DNA from: Zygnema cylindricum | Lineage: Eukaryota > Streptophyta > Zygnematophyceae > Zygnematales > Zygnemataceae | DNA length: 64,000 bases | Assembly: GCA_037447655.1 (NCBI GenBank) | Contig: JBBHKE010002572.1 | Span: 62,001 to 126,000 of the forward strand | Direction of reading: 5' to 3' | In this document: in pieces, positions 20,001-29,661 of the stretch | How the letters are laid out: each line of letters starts with the position of its first letter | How positions within the stretch are numbered: the stretch's first letter is position 1 | Made by a program: the position numbers and the translations under genes | Notes under the pieces: generated by a model | Told to the model about the DNA's origin: nothing | What the model saw: only the letters and a program-made list of their open reading frames with translations | The model's database searches: none

Positions 20001-23000
20001 TGTGTTTAACATTCAAACCATACACAAATCTCTTTTCTTATTCTCAAGTATAGAGGAGCACAATACAAACTAGGAATCCAAATGGAGCTGCCTCAGCCGA
20101 GGCTGCTGGATGGCTGTAAGAGGTTCAGGCACATACTAACCAAAATCCACATGGATAATAAAAGAACAACGAGCATCGAAAGAAATGACTCATCCAGGGT
20201 AAAGCAATGATTAGGTACATCCTCTACGTTTACTATGATAATGAATAATCCAAAGTAGTTCAATCCTGAAAAAAGATCACAGTCATGTCGGACGACGTCA
20301 AATCCAGAACAACACTGCGTAACTCCAGATAATTTATCTCACCCGCCAAGTGGAGTTTCTTCGTCCTTTCCTTTTCGAAACCAGAGATTCTTAATTTGAT
20401 TCCGCAGCCCCTTCCGGTTTGCTACAACCTGTCCATTGCCCATTGGGCGTTTCAAAACCAGCAGCAAACCGACACTCCACCAGAGAGCTTTACGAAATCA
20501 ATATGCTCTTTCCTTCGTTGTAAATTCCTCAAAAAAGAGGCAGAATCAGACAACAGTTTCTGATAGTCACCTGATGGTTGTGCTCCCGAACTTTCTGCTC
20601 CATGTGCGGAATAATACGCTGTACAACAAGCTCCTTCATGAACTCCGCGACCTGGAAAACCCCCATTGGTGAAGCACTTTGAAGATGACAAAACTCAACA
20701 CATTTTTCTCAAAAAGAAACACTTGAATGCAATGTAACTTCTACAACATGTGTAATACCTGAAGAGTGTCTGCATCTGAAAGATACTGACCCAGGTGCAC
20801 CTTTGCGTCTTCCTCCTGCACACCAAGAAAAAGAGGCAGAAATGTTTTTGCAAAAACAAATCAAGACATTTTTTAGGCAAAACAACACATTTACAATCCA
20901 TGCTGACATCATAACATAATGAGGCTTGATCCATTTGGGACTTGAAATTGAATGGCCCACATTCTCCTTCCTAACCACATAGGCTCGTGCATACACCATC
21001 ATTTAGCCCATCATAATTTTGCTTAACGTCCGTATATCTCACAACAGCGTTTACTAAAATGTATATTTATGCAAGTGCTCCTAAATCATGTACAGGAAGC
21101 ATGGACACCTGTAGGACACAGAGCTATTGTGATATCCTGTTACCCAACATAGTTGCATGCAAATTGTGTACCCGAAAAAATCTAGTCCAAACTAACGAAA
21201 AAGTTCATAAAGCCTAATTTTTTAGAATAACTACTTTATATGGTGTTGTGTATCACACCGTTAGCCCAAATTTCAACAATCTTCTAAAATCTAGAAAAAC
21301 AGCTGCTATCCAAACATAAAATGTTTATCATAAAATGATTCGTTATAGTGAACGATCAGAAGAAAATTGCAAATTTTGAAAAATGAACATGCAAACCGGC
21401 ATGCAGACACTGGAGATTGAACAGAGCAGGTTCACACGAGCAAATTCCTTTACTTAATCTCTTGCAAACAAACTAATGCGTCCCGCCTCGATAGGGTAGC
21501 ACAGGAAAAGCAGAAAAAGTAAGAAGTGAGCTCACCTAACGTCATAAGTTCCTCCTTCAAATTGCCTAAATCAAAAAACATGTTAACAGCAAGTTTTTGA
21601 TGTAAGTACCTTTTTTCGTAGTTCATTAGGCTTGCTAGACCCAATGGATAGTTCCATAAACGGGCTCCATATGTCCTCCCGCTGTAAGTTTGGTGTTTGA
21701 AGGGAATTAATAGCAAGAACATGACAGTTAACTATTCCATATGCACCCCGAAGTAAGGAGAACTTGGAATCAGTACTGCGAAACCCACACCATATCACTC
21801 ATCAGCACCTGACAGAAACTGAACAAAAACAAAATTTAACGCTGAAATACCAGCAAGAAAAACTAAGAGTGGAGAAGAATTCAGGAAAGCAAGTAAGGCT
21901 AACCTCTCCACAGGCCCTGTTTGCAGGTCATGTAACAGAACATAATGTTTGTGGATGTTGGGATCCATTATGCCAGTACGAAGGAGGCTCGGAAGATTCT
22001 TTTCTGTATACAACTCTTGGAAGCAGGCGAGAGGATCTTTGTCCTCTGAAGAAGCCACCAAAAGACCTAATCATCACAGCCAAAATTTTGTATCAAAAGA
22101 CTGATAATGCAGAACCACAACAATTGTTGTCTCAATCATGTATTGGACTGAAGTGGATTAAATCAAAATCAAAAGAATTCAGTGTTATATTTCTATGCCC
22201 TGACCTAATCTACCTAAAAATGACAGAGATGTTATTTCAGAAAAACTATTGTTGGCCAATAAAATGAAGCAATGAAGTTAAAAACGAAATAAACTAGGCA
22301 ATCCGACACCATTCAATCATTAATCATGATTTTCAGGTTTAATAATAGAAGCTAACATGTCACAAGAGACCCGATTTAAGTTCAAACTTCCACTGTGATA
22401 ATAGCCATCCCTGATAACAGGTTTTCACATGGATTCGCGCAAATAAAAATTCCCACTTATCATGAGCAATTCAAAGAATGTATATCATTGGGCACATCAT
22501 AAGCATATTATACGGGTTTTAAATAAAATTTGGACAAAACTGCATACAATATGAATTTTCCACATCAGTTCCAGAATTTTTGTATTGTGGAAACAAAAGT
22601 TCAGTCTTACAAAACGCCTATTTTTTAACTATGATCATGATGACAACTTGCAACTGCAATCCCGGATGCCTTACCCAACAATTGCAAAACTCAACTCCCT
22701 TAGATATTCCACAAAAAGTCGTACACCGAGGTACATGCTATGTCTCATACACAATGACTTCCTAAACCGCATGACAGTTTTGTGTAAATGTCGAAAACTA
22801 TTTAGCAGAAATTAAGCTGCATTTCTCAGATCAAAGTCTATAGCATTCTTTCATTGGATTTTACTGAAATTGCTTGAGATTGCGCATCTTCCCAGCTCTT
22901 CACAGGCCAGCCTGTTAGTTTAACAAAACGGTTGGATTTGTTAAACTTGTTAACATCACAAAAAAGGATGTTCATTTATCAAAGCCCTAGGCCAAGAGAC

Positions 23001-25978
23001 GAGCCTCCCTGTGCAGCCTTATTGCCATGGAGAGTTACTAGCCAATCTTCAGTCCAATCCGTTTGACCGTAGGAAGCTGCAATTTTTGCTAAGTAATTTC
23101 TTACATGAATCGGCCTATAAACAGCTGAATTCGATGACTTCCTCGAAAGTTAGATCCCATTCGGCTCAACCAAACTGCAGCTTTTTGTATATAGCTTTGC
23201 TAGATACACATAATATATCACCTCATTCCCATTCCAAGCTTGTTATTTATACACTGGCGGAAACTAGTACCAAATTGTCCATACCACCCTGAATTCAGTT
23301 CGTAAGGACTCATATTCTGGCTCAATTTTGACCTTGGGCAACTAAGGTCCCAAGAACAGAACCACGACCAGATGCACTACACTGCTCATCATTACTAGAG
23401 TTCATCAATCTACTACGCGGGAATACTTTCGTGACCCAAAAATGATAAATCGGTGCTATTAACACAATTAAATTAGGTGGCTTATAATGTGCCATGTTGC
23501 AAAACATAATTTAGAGTCGTTGATTCTAATAGTGTTAACACTAATAATTCACCAGCTCTGATAGCGATGGTCGGTGTAGTCTCAGAAATAGGCTCGAAGG
23601 GCAGGAGCAACTCACATGCAACTGGATGGTCAACAGTCTCGTGGTCAGAAAAGCGTAACATGCGCATAAATTCGTTCACATATTGTTGAAACCACGAGCT
23701 ACTGGATTCCGATTTGGCCACTGCACACGTCAGCAAAAGCATGTATCAGCCAAAATTATATTATTATGAATTAGAAACCAGGCACAGCTTTTCTGATCAA
23801 ATGCAGCTTTCCTGTTCAAATGAATGGCATGTCTAATTGACTCAACGACAAGCAATTTTGTATATTGAGGCAATTATGACGGTATTACAGGCATATCTGC
23901 AACGGCTCATTTTTTAGATTCAGTCCAAAAACAGACTCTAGCTAATGATATAGACACCGATCAGTATCTCGAAAATGAAATTAACATTTCCTCTTCGTTA
24001 ATTGTTTTGCTGAAGGAGCACCAAGGAGCCTGTTACCTATTACTTTACTCAAAAACAAGTAGAAACAGGAAATACAGAACATCTATGGTGTGCGGAAAAT
24101 GTTAGAAATTAGCTTTCCAATTCTTTCTTCCCCTATTTAAACCAAAGTCTAGCATTTGTGGGGAGGAAGACTATAACTTTTCATTCCGCAATTGTTAGAA
24201 TCTATTGCGGAGAAAGACATAAAAATATCATTGTATGGAGATCATCCCCAATCTACAACGTAAAACCCAATATGACACGCATCAATAACAGTAAGACATA
24301 ACGTGCATCTGTAGAGATATTAGGACAACCTGCCAGTTGAATGGAAATATTTTCTTGCATTGAGGACATGATGTACAGATATGAGAAACCCAGTGAAACT
24401 AACTTGGTCAAAACAAAACCAGCAAGAAGAGCGTTTCATATTGCCTTCCGCATTGAACTCTAATGGAAGAAAGCAAAAATACTATTGACGAAGGTAGTCC
24501 ACAATCGAACAGTAGCTATTTGATAGCCGTTACTACTGCTGTCCTGCAGTCCTCACTTCTTTCTGAACTTTGAAAAATAATTCACGCGTGAAATGATACA
24601 TGCACAACGAATATTTTTTTATCAAATTCTTTATCAAGTGGTTTTTGATAGGGAAATCAAATTCAATTTGCATTTTACTTGTCTACTTTGACTTGAGGTT
24701 TTGAAACTTGATCCTTAAAATATTTGCGACAATGTCATAGTCATAACTAAAAACGCGAATTGCTTATCCGCACTTGCATTTGTTTACCAATAGTGATTGT
24801 TAGTCCGTGTTAATCCGGAAAGGGCAAGTGGCGATGAAGCTCAGTGCAGAAAAAGACTAGGGTATGCAAAATGCTGAGAATCCTTTCCACTCCAACATTC
24901 ACTCCAGTAGTCCATTCCACTCTTCACCTCCTTCCACTCTCCCTCTTCACTCCATTCCTCTCTCCTCTTCTTGCTCTCCCCCCTCCTCTCTCTCTCAACT
25001 TCTTGGCTTCCACTTGTGGTCACAGTTACACCTTTGATGTTTTCCAGTCTAGGACAAACGTAGGAACTGCTCAACTCTAAAGTTTCAATGTAGTTATTAA
25101 ATGTTACAAGCCATGTTTCTGCACGTTGCACACCGTTTAAGTCACAGTTGTTGCTCATATTATTGTTATTAACAACATAAAAGATCGCAATTAGGGTACT
25201 CACTGGTTAAGAGGGCTTGAATATCTTGAGGATCACCATGAAGCTCGGACAGGGCTGTATCGCTGAATTTGGTCACAATTCCAGTAAGATGTTCTTCTGC
25301 AGCCTGTTTTTAAACATTGACCATCACCAAACCTTCACTATTGAGAAATCCTTTATTTCCTTTTCAACTACAAACTTAGCCTCATCTCCTTGCTTTCTGT
25401 CACATAAATGAGGCTCATCTCCTTGCTTTCCTTTTCGACAGTCACATAATTCAGCCTCAGCTTCCTTGCAACAACACGACAACCAGGCAGCAAATGAGCA
25501 AGGAAGTCAGAAGTCCAAAGGTGTATAAACAGGACAAAAAACAAACACTGCTCCTTTTTTCCAGGTAAACCTAAATAACCTTCAAAATACAATGCAGTAA
25601 CCGGATTACCTCCACAGGCGGCTGTCCAACCTCAGCTGCCGAAAAGACACGGAGGCGAAAGTCCTGAAGACGGTAAGGTTGGTCTCCGGCAGTACGCAAT
25701 GGCACTGCAAATCCAAACATGATAAAAAAACGGAGGTTAGGACAGAAGAAAACCAGAAATTCTGGTTTGGTACCAATTTAAAAGGCAACAGGAGTTCTCT
25801 TACCGTTGATACTACGCAACGATGCATGTGGTCGAAGAAGTGCTTCAAGAGTGAGGCCATTTTTTTCACATGTCTTCTGCACTGCAGGAGTGGATAAGAC
25901 GAATATCGCAGGCACAGCTCCAAGGGATAGGCCACGTGCCGACATGTCTGGCACTGTGGAGGAAGGTTGCAGCAACAT
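8015..25978 (-). CDS. TRAPPC8: TRAPPC8/TRS85-like TRAPP complex subunit, 27 exons found
   Basis: Large tethering-complex subunit (TRAPPIII in yeast and animals) acting at the Golgi and in autophagy. Exons in transcript order: 25978-25804, 25704-25610, 25303-25204, 23720-23616, 22066-21904, 21775-21610, 20815-20759, 20651-20571, 20428-20343, 19962-19812, 19478-19392, 19031-18904, 18090-17959, 17664-17567, 17278-17155, 16742-16629, 16076-15929, 15764-15651, 15284-15211, 14875-14675, 14047-13937, 12202-12020, 11470-11312, 10999-10706, 10359-10174, 9469-9291, 8714-8015. Conserved blocks: VLSTPAVQKTCEKNGL near the start, MDPNIHKHYVLLHD, RNQIKNLWFRKGKD, LADYSLMLKDYELALSNYR, LLLEQAAYCFLLAEPMMLRK, FLREFLYVL, LFEDHRTWAS, LWPLWLHARESG, MKYRTLR and a C-terminal WSPLHWVMQGP domain. 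Total is about 1,403 residues, somewhat longer than plant relatives. The start ATG at 25978 has an in-frame stop upstream. All joins are in phase except 19392 to 19031, which lacks one base. Confidence 0.92.
8797..8970. mobile_element. MITE in last TRAPPC8 intron, about 175 bp
   Basis: Diverged inverted ends: ATCGCAATTAACGGCAATG on the left and ATTGGCGTTAATAGTGATTC with GAGTGTA on the right. The block TTTTTTCGCCACTTAAA also occurs in the element ending at 51329, in the opposite orientation. It lies between exons 9469-9291 and 8714-8015. Confidence 0.55.
11766..11947. mobile_element. MITE in TRAPPC8 intron, about 180 bp
   Basis: The left end CCATCGCCAGAGTTAATCAC and right end GTAGCAATAAGCAGTG, next to TA, form a diverged inverted repeat. 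A GTGTTCATAACACTAGC palindrome lies inside. Same general family as 16292 and 19557. Confidence 0.55.
14106..14181. repeat. Tandem duplication of AGGGTTTCCTAAGGTTT-like unit
   Basis: Two to three imperfect copies of about 33 bp containing CTAGGGTTTCC and TCTAGGATCTC in a TRAPPC8 intron. The AGGGTTT word is telomere-like, but the array is not a telomeric repeat. Confidence 0.6.
14449..14580. repeat. Degenerate tandem repeat ATCTTCTGACTTCTGACT
   Basis: Four or more loose copies of an 18-base unit in the TRAPPC8 intron before exon 14047-13937. Non-coding. Confidence 0.55.
16292..16455. mobile_element. MITE in TRAPPC8 intron, about 165 bp
   Basis: The left end CCATCGCTATCAGAGCCAG pairs with the right end CCAACAGCAATGGGCAGTG; both abut TA. 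An AGCGTTAACACTTTAACAG block follows the left end. It lies between exons 16742-16629 and 16076-15929. Confidence 0.6.
19557..19719. mobile_element. MITE in TRAPPC8 intron, 163 bp
   Basis: The left end TA-CACTACCAGCACTATTAG and the right end TTTAATAGCAATGAGCAGTG-TA are recognisably inverted copies. An AGTGTTAATAACACT palindrome lies inside. It lies between exons 19962-19812 and 19478-19392. Confidence 0.65.
23447..23576. mobile_element. MITE in TRAPPC8 intron, about 130 bp
   Basis: The right end CTCTGATAGCGATGGTCGG leads into GGTGTA and a left end near ATCGGTGCTATTAACAC pairs with it loosely. An AATAGTGTTAACACTAATAA palindrome lies inside. It ends only about 40 bases from the 3' edge of exon 23720-23616. 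Confidence 0.6.
24880..25010. repeat. Pyrimidine-rich tract in TRAPPC8 intron
   Basis: CTCC/CTCTTC-rich low-complexity stretch on the plus strand inside the intron between exons 25303-25204 and 23720-23616. No coding signal. Confidence 0.7.
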
Positions 25979-26031
25979 GGCTGCAAAAGTCCAGCCCTAA
26001 TCGACAGAAACTCATTAAACTCCGTTGAGTA

Positions 26032-26247
26032 CACCGCCAATCGTTATTAGCGTTGTGTACGCTAATTCCGTCCCGCTTTTTTTTTTTTTTATTCTCAAAT
26101 AGAGTTATCCACACTATTTAAAAAAACCCTAATTCCTAATTAGAATAGACGATTTCTTCGAAAATTTCCAAATTCCCAATTAGCGTAAACCACGCTAATT
26201 ATTCGTATACGCTAAAAAAACTTACACGCTAATAACGATTGGCGGTG
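26032..26247. mobile_element. Near-intact MITE, 216 bp, 53 bp upstream of TRAPPC8 start
   Basis: Precise inverted ends CACCGCCAATCGTTATTAGC and its reverse complement, flanked on both sides by TA (26030-26031 and 26248-26249), which fits the TA target duplication of the Tc1/mariner-Stowaway class. The interior contains CGCTAATT blocks in both orientations and a CACTATTTAAAAAAACCCTA stretch. It is nearly identical to the element at 61541-61757. Its position puts it in the 5' leader or core promoter of TRAPPC8. Confidence 0.85.
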
Positions 26248-26945
26248 TAGTTCAAGACTCCTGCACGTGGGAACTTTCCAGTTATCCACGTCAGCGAGAG
26301 GAGCTTATCTGACATTGTGACGGGTTGCAACTGGATATAGCGTCAGCTGTGAGATTTGTCACGCATAAAGTATACGAAGATACCGTACGTGACGTATTTA
26401 AAACACTTCACACTGCCCGGAGCCCGCAGAGTGGTCCAAATATTGAGAAATGTGTGAAAAAAATAAAAAATGTTCGGTGGACAAAAGTGGAAACATGGGG
26501 GAAAAAAAAAAAAAAACAGCATCAAATTTCAAAAGCAATCCAATATTGGAAAAGCTCTCATGCAAGTCGACACGCGTCAGATCGCATATTTTCGATGACA
26601 GCTCAGATTCAGGTGATTTCGGACAGATGGAATCTAGCGTGACGTGATATAACGGATTAGCAGAAACGCCAAAAGTAAACGACGTGACGGCATACTGAAG
26701 TACAATAAATCCGTACAGTTTTGAGAAAGTACATCGAATTGCAGAAAAGTCGCGCCGTCGGTCAATTTTTTCAAAAATGTGAACCATTTTTTTTTTTTTG
26801 GCCGATTTCGGAGGCGATTTTCTGAAAAAAAACAAAAAAAGATGTAAAGAGGGAAAAAAAATATAAAAAAAAATAGTCTCAGCTTCTTTTTTTCAAGTTT
26901 TGATATTTTTTGGTTATATAAATCTGCGTTTTTTTTCCGTTTTTG

Positions 26946-27179
26946 ATGGAGTCGGTGGACGAACACAAGCCGATTTCATCAGCCAATCAGAGCGCAGCAG
27001 CTGGAGGGGTTTTAGCTGCCCAAGGAGAAAGCGAAATTTTTTGGGATAAATTAAAGGAATCTATGAAAGAAAATATGGAAAAGGCAAGGGCCGATTATCA
27101 TGAAGAATGGGGAAAATTCACTCATCCATTGGAAAGGAAAGGATTTTTTTTTTTTTTTGTTAGCTACTATTATATTTAG
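26946..27179 (+). CDS. Unrecognised 77-codon ORF, possible first exon of a divergent gene
   Basis: Starts ATGGAGTCGGTGG and encodes a hydrophilic, acidic/lysine-rich helix-forming stretch (EIFWDKLKESMKENMEKAR, then YHEEWGKFTHPLER), followed by a phenylalanine run from a poly-T tract. The first 60 or so codons look like real coding sequence, while the tail is probably intron or UTR. I recognise no domain. It would be transcribed divergently from TRAPPC8, about 0.97 kb from that gene's start. A truncated MITE follows at 27413, so the rest of the gene may be lost or separated. Confidence 0.3.
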   Translation: MESVDEHKPISSANQSAAAGGVLAAQGESEIFWDKLKESMKENMEKARADYHEEWGKFTHPLERKGFFFFFVSYYYI

Positions 27180-27412
27180 GTTCTACTATGAATTATTTTC
27201 CGTCTGCTGGATTTTTTGGGTCTGTTATTATTGTTGATTTAGGGAATTTTTTAGAAAAACATTGTGAGGAATTTTGGGATTTAACATGCGGTTGTCGTTC
27301 CTTTTTTTTTTTTTTTCATGATTTGATTGAAAGAGTGGTTATTATTTTTTCCGATTGTTTTTTTTTTTTTTAATGGTAAATGTATTATTTGAATTTTCTG
27401 TTTTTGAAGCCG

Positions 27413-27598
27413 TGGGTCTGACATCGACCGTACACCACACTATTTACATATTAATGTACTTTCGTTCTGTACGCTAATTTGTACGGAACCTCAATTAACG
27501 TCAAGGAAAAATTAAAATCACGTATACTATTTTTGGAAAAAAAACAAAATTTTAAGAACCCAAATTAGTGACCGTGACACTAATAACGATGCGCGGTG
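27413..27598. mobile_element. Truncated MITE, right portion only
   Basis: The right end ATAACGATGCGCGGTG-TA and about 185 bases next to it match, in reverse orientation, the first about 190 bases of the element at 35562: shared GGGTTCTTAAAATTTTG, CCTTGACGTTAATT and TAGTGTGGTGTACGGT. The other half is absent. Confidence 0.7.
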
Positions 27599-27669
27599 TA
27601 TCGGGCGCCGTCGCTCGTGAAGTTGGACTTTCCATTCGACCAGTTCCCTTTGGAACGAATATTGCATTG

Positions 27670-27765
27670 TTAAATCTAGATAAAACGTTGACGAATCTAG
27701 ATACAACGTTGACGAATCTAGTTAAAACGTTGACAAATCTAGTTAAAACGTTAACACCGAACTAA
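27670..27765. repeat. Minisatellite, unit about 20-21 bp, about four copies
   Basis: Copies of AATCTAGTTAAAACGTTGAC with few changes in a row. It reads without stops in one frame as repeats of TNLVKTL, but there is no other sign of a gene. Confidence 0.8.
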
Positions 27766-28050
27766 GATCGGTCCATTGAGCATTATTTGAAAAGGTAGGT
27801 AAACAATGGTACACAATGTGGAGGGACAAATATAAACGGTACTGTAGTCAACAAGCATGAAGGCAATTAAAACAAGGTTTTAAAATGACAAGGAGTACAA
27901 GTATCCATAAGTGATTGCTTTGCATTAGAGTGAACCTCCATTAGCCAAAAAGTGGCTTTGTTTGTTCGACGCCATAAGTTTTCATTCCAGTTCGTTTAAT
28001 ATATACATATACATAAAATATGTTTTTAGGAAATTTATCTCCTCCTCTCC

Positions 28051-28125
28051 CCCTATCTCTCTCCCTCTCCCTCTCCCTCTCCCTCTCCCTCTCCCTCTCC
28101 CATTCCCTCTCCCTCTCCCTATTTC
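28051..28125. repeat. (CTCCCT)n microsatellite
   Basis: About twelve copies of a six-base CTCCCT unit, nearly pure, 1.5 kb downstream of the R-SNARE stop. The remaining stretch 28126-29661 is AT-rich; I see no exon or RNA gene in it. Confidence 0.9.
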
Positions 28126-29661
28126 TCTGAAAATAAGAACATAACCCAATTCCAAGTGACATAAATTTGGCGGTTTAATGTACGATTATAGCAACTATAA
28201 ACCTAAACAAACCTAACAATTGGTATTATTATTTAGAATTGCTTTGGTTGCTACCATGTGAACTATGTGTACTGTACGCAATTCTGGGGAGTAGTCGTAG
28301 TATTCAGAGTAGTAGTGTAGTAGTGTGCAATAATATATAGCGTTTCCAATTGCTTTCGCATATTAAGACTTTGCATGAAATATTGTTCAGCGCGCATGTA
28401 TTTCCATTATCAGCATGCGCAGAAAAACCCAATTATGTCAGAAAAATCACAGGCTTGCATGGAAAAGAACCATGGACATGGAAGAAAAAACCACATTTGT
28501 CATAAAAGGCTGTGTATTTTAATTTAATTATTTTTTTGTGCGTATTTTTGTGTCATTGTTGTCAGAGGGACTGTGCTTAAGCATCATAAATATTAAATAA
28601 ACATTTTCAGGTAATAGTGTTGCACAATGCCTGCGTTCCAATTTGTTGCAGAGAACAAAAGTACAATTGTACCTATTTTTTACCTATTGTCTGAGTGAAC
28701 AAAAATACTATTCATTATTTCAGTATAATTAGTAAGATTTTTAATGCAAAGTCGACACCACAAATCCCGAATAGCCAGGTGTCATTAGATACAGTAAAGA
28801 ACAAATCTCTCTTCACCTACACATTTTCGTAAAATGCAAAAATATAAACAGGTGTTAATTGATACGAAAACGTGACAAAAATTTATTAACGACTGACGAG
28901 GACTTTCATTTTGCCCAATTCATAAAAATTAATAAAAACAGTTACAATTTCCATAAAAAGTCAACTGCATAATGGGATGACAGTCAGTCTCACAATTCCA
29001 CTGCATTCCTGTTCAAATCACACATACAAAGGTACACTACAAGAAACAAACAGTATGTATTTTTCAAAAGTGTGCATTTTCTAATTCCATTATTCAAATA
29101 TCGCCGAACTTTTTCATTCAAACGATTCATTCCCGTGGGCTCTACAAGAAACAAAAACAGCTGAAAAAGTACTATCATTTGATCTCAATGGAGCGTCAAA
29201 GTCCCTGGGCCAGGGATGCTAAAATTTTTGTCTCCCCAATTCTTCTAAACCTGATCTAAAATAGTTATATTAATAACAAAAAATGTTTACCACTGCGCTA
29301 TTGCCACAATGGTAAAAGCTGTGTATGGAACACAAGCTCATGGCACACAGTACATCTACAATTTACACTTTCATACAAACAAATGGAAGCTATGTATACT
29401 TACATTCATATACATAATGGTTTGTAATCTTCGAACAACGAGTATATAGTCGTGAAGATGACGGCTACAGACAACAGCCTGTTGTCGGATTGAGCGCGTA
29501 ACTTACTCATGAAAAATGAATGGATTGACCGAGAAGGAAAACTACAAACATTCTCAACATCATCCGGAGGAAAAACGCCAAAAAAGATTCTCAACATCGT
29601 TCTAGAATCTCCTTCATTGCAATCCGTTTTCATTAGGTGTGAGGATAATGTTAAGGTCATG

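Noticed and set aside
21540-21580. Possible TRAPPC8 exon reading NLKEELMTL
   Set aside because: Phase does not fit either neighbour, whereas 21775-21610 joins 20815-20759 directly in phase.
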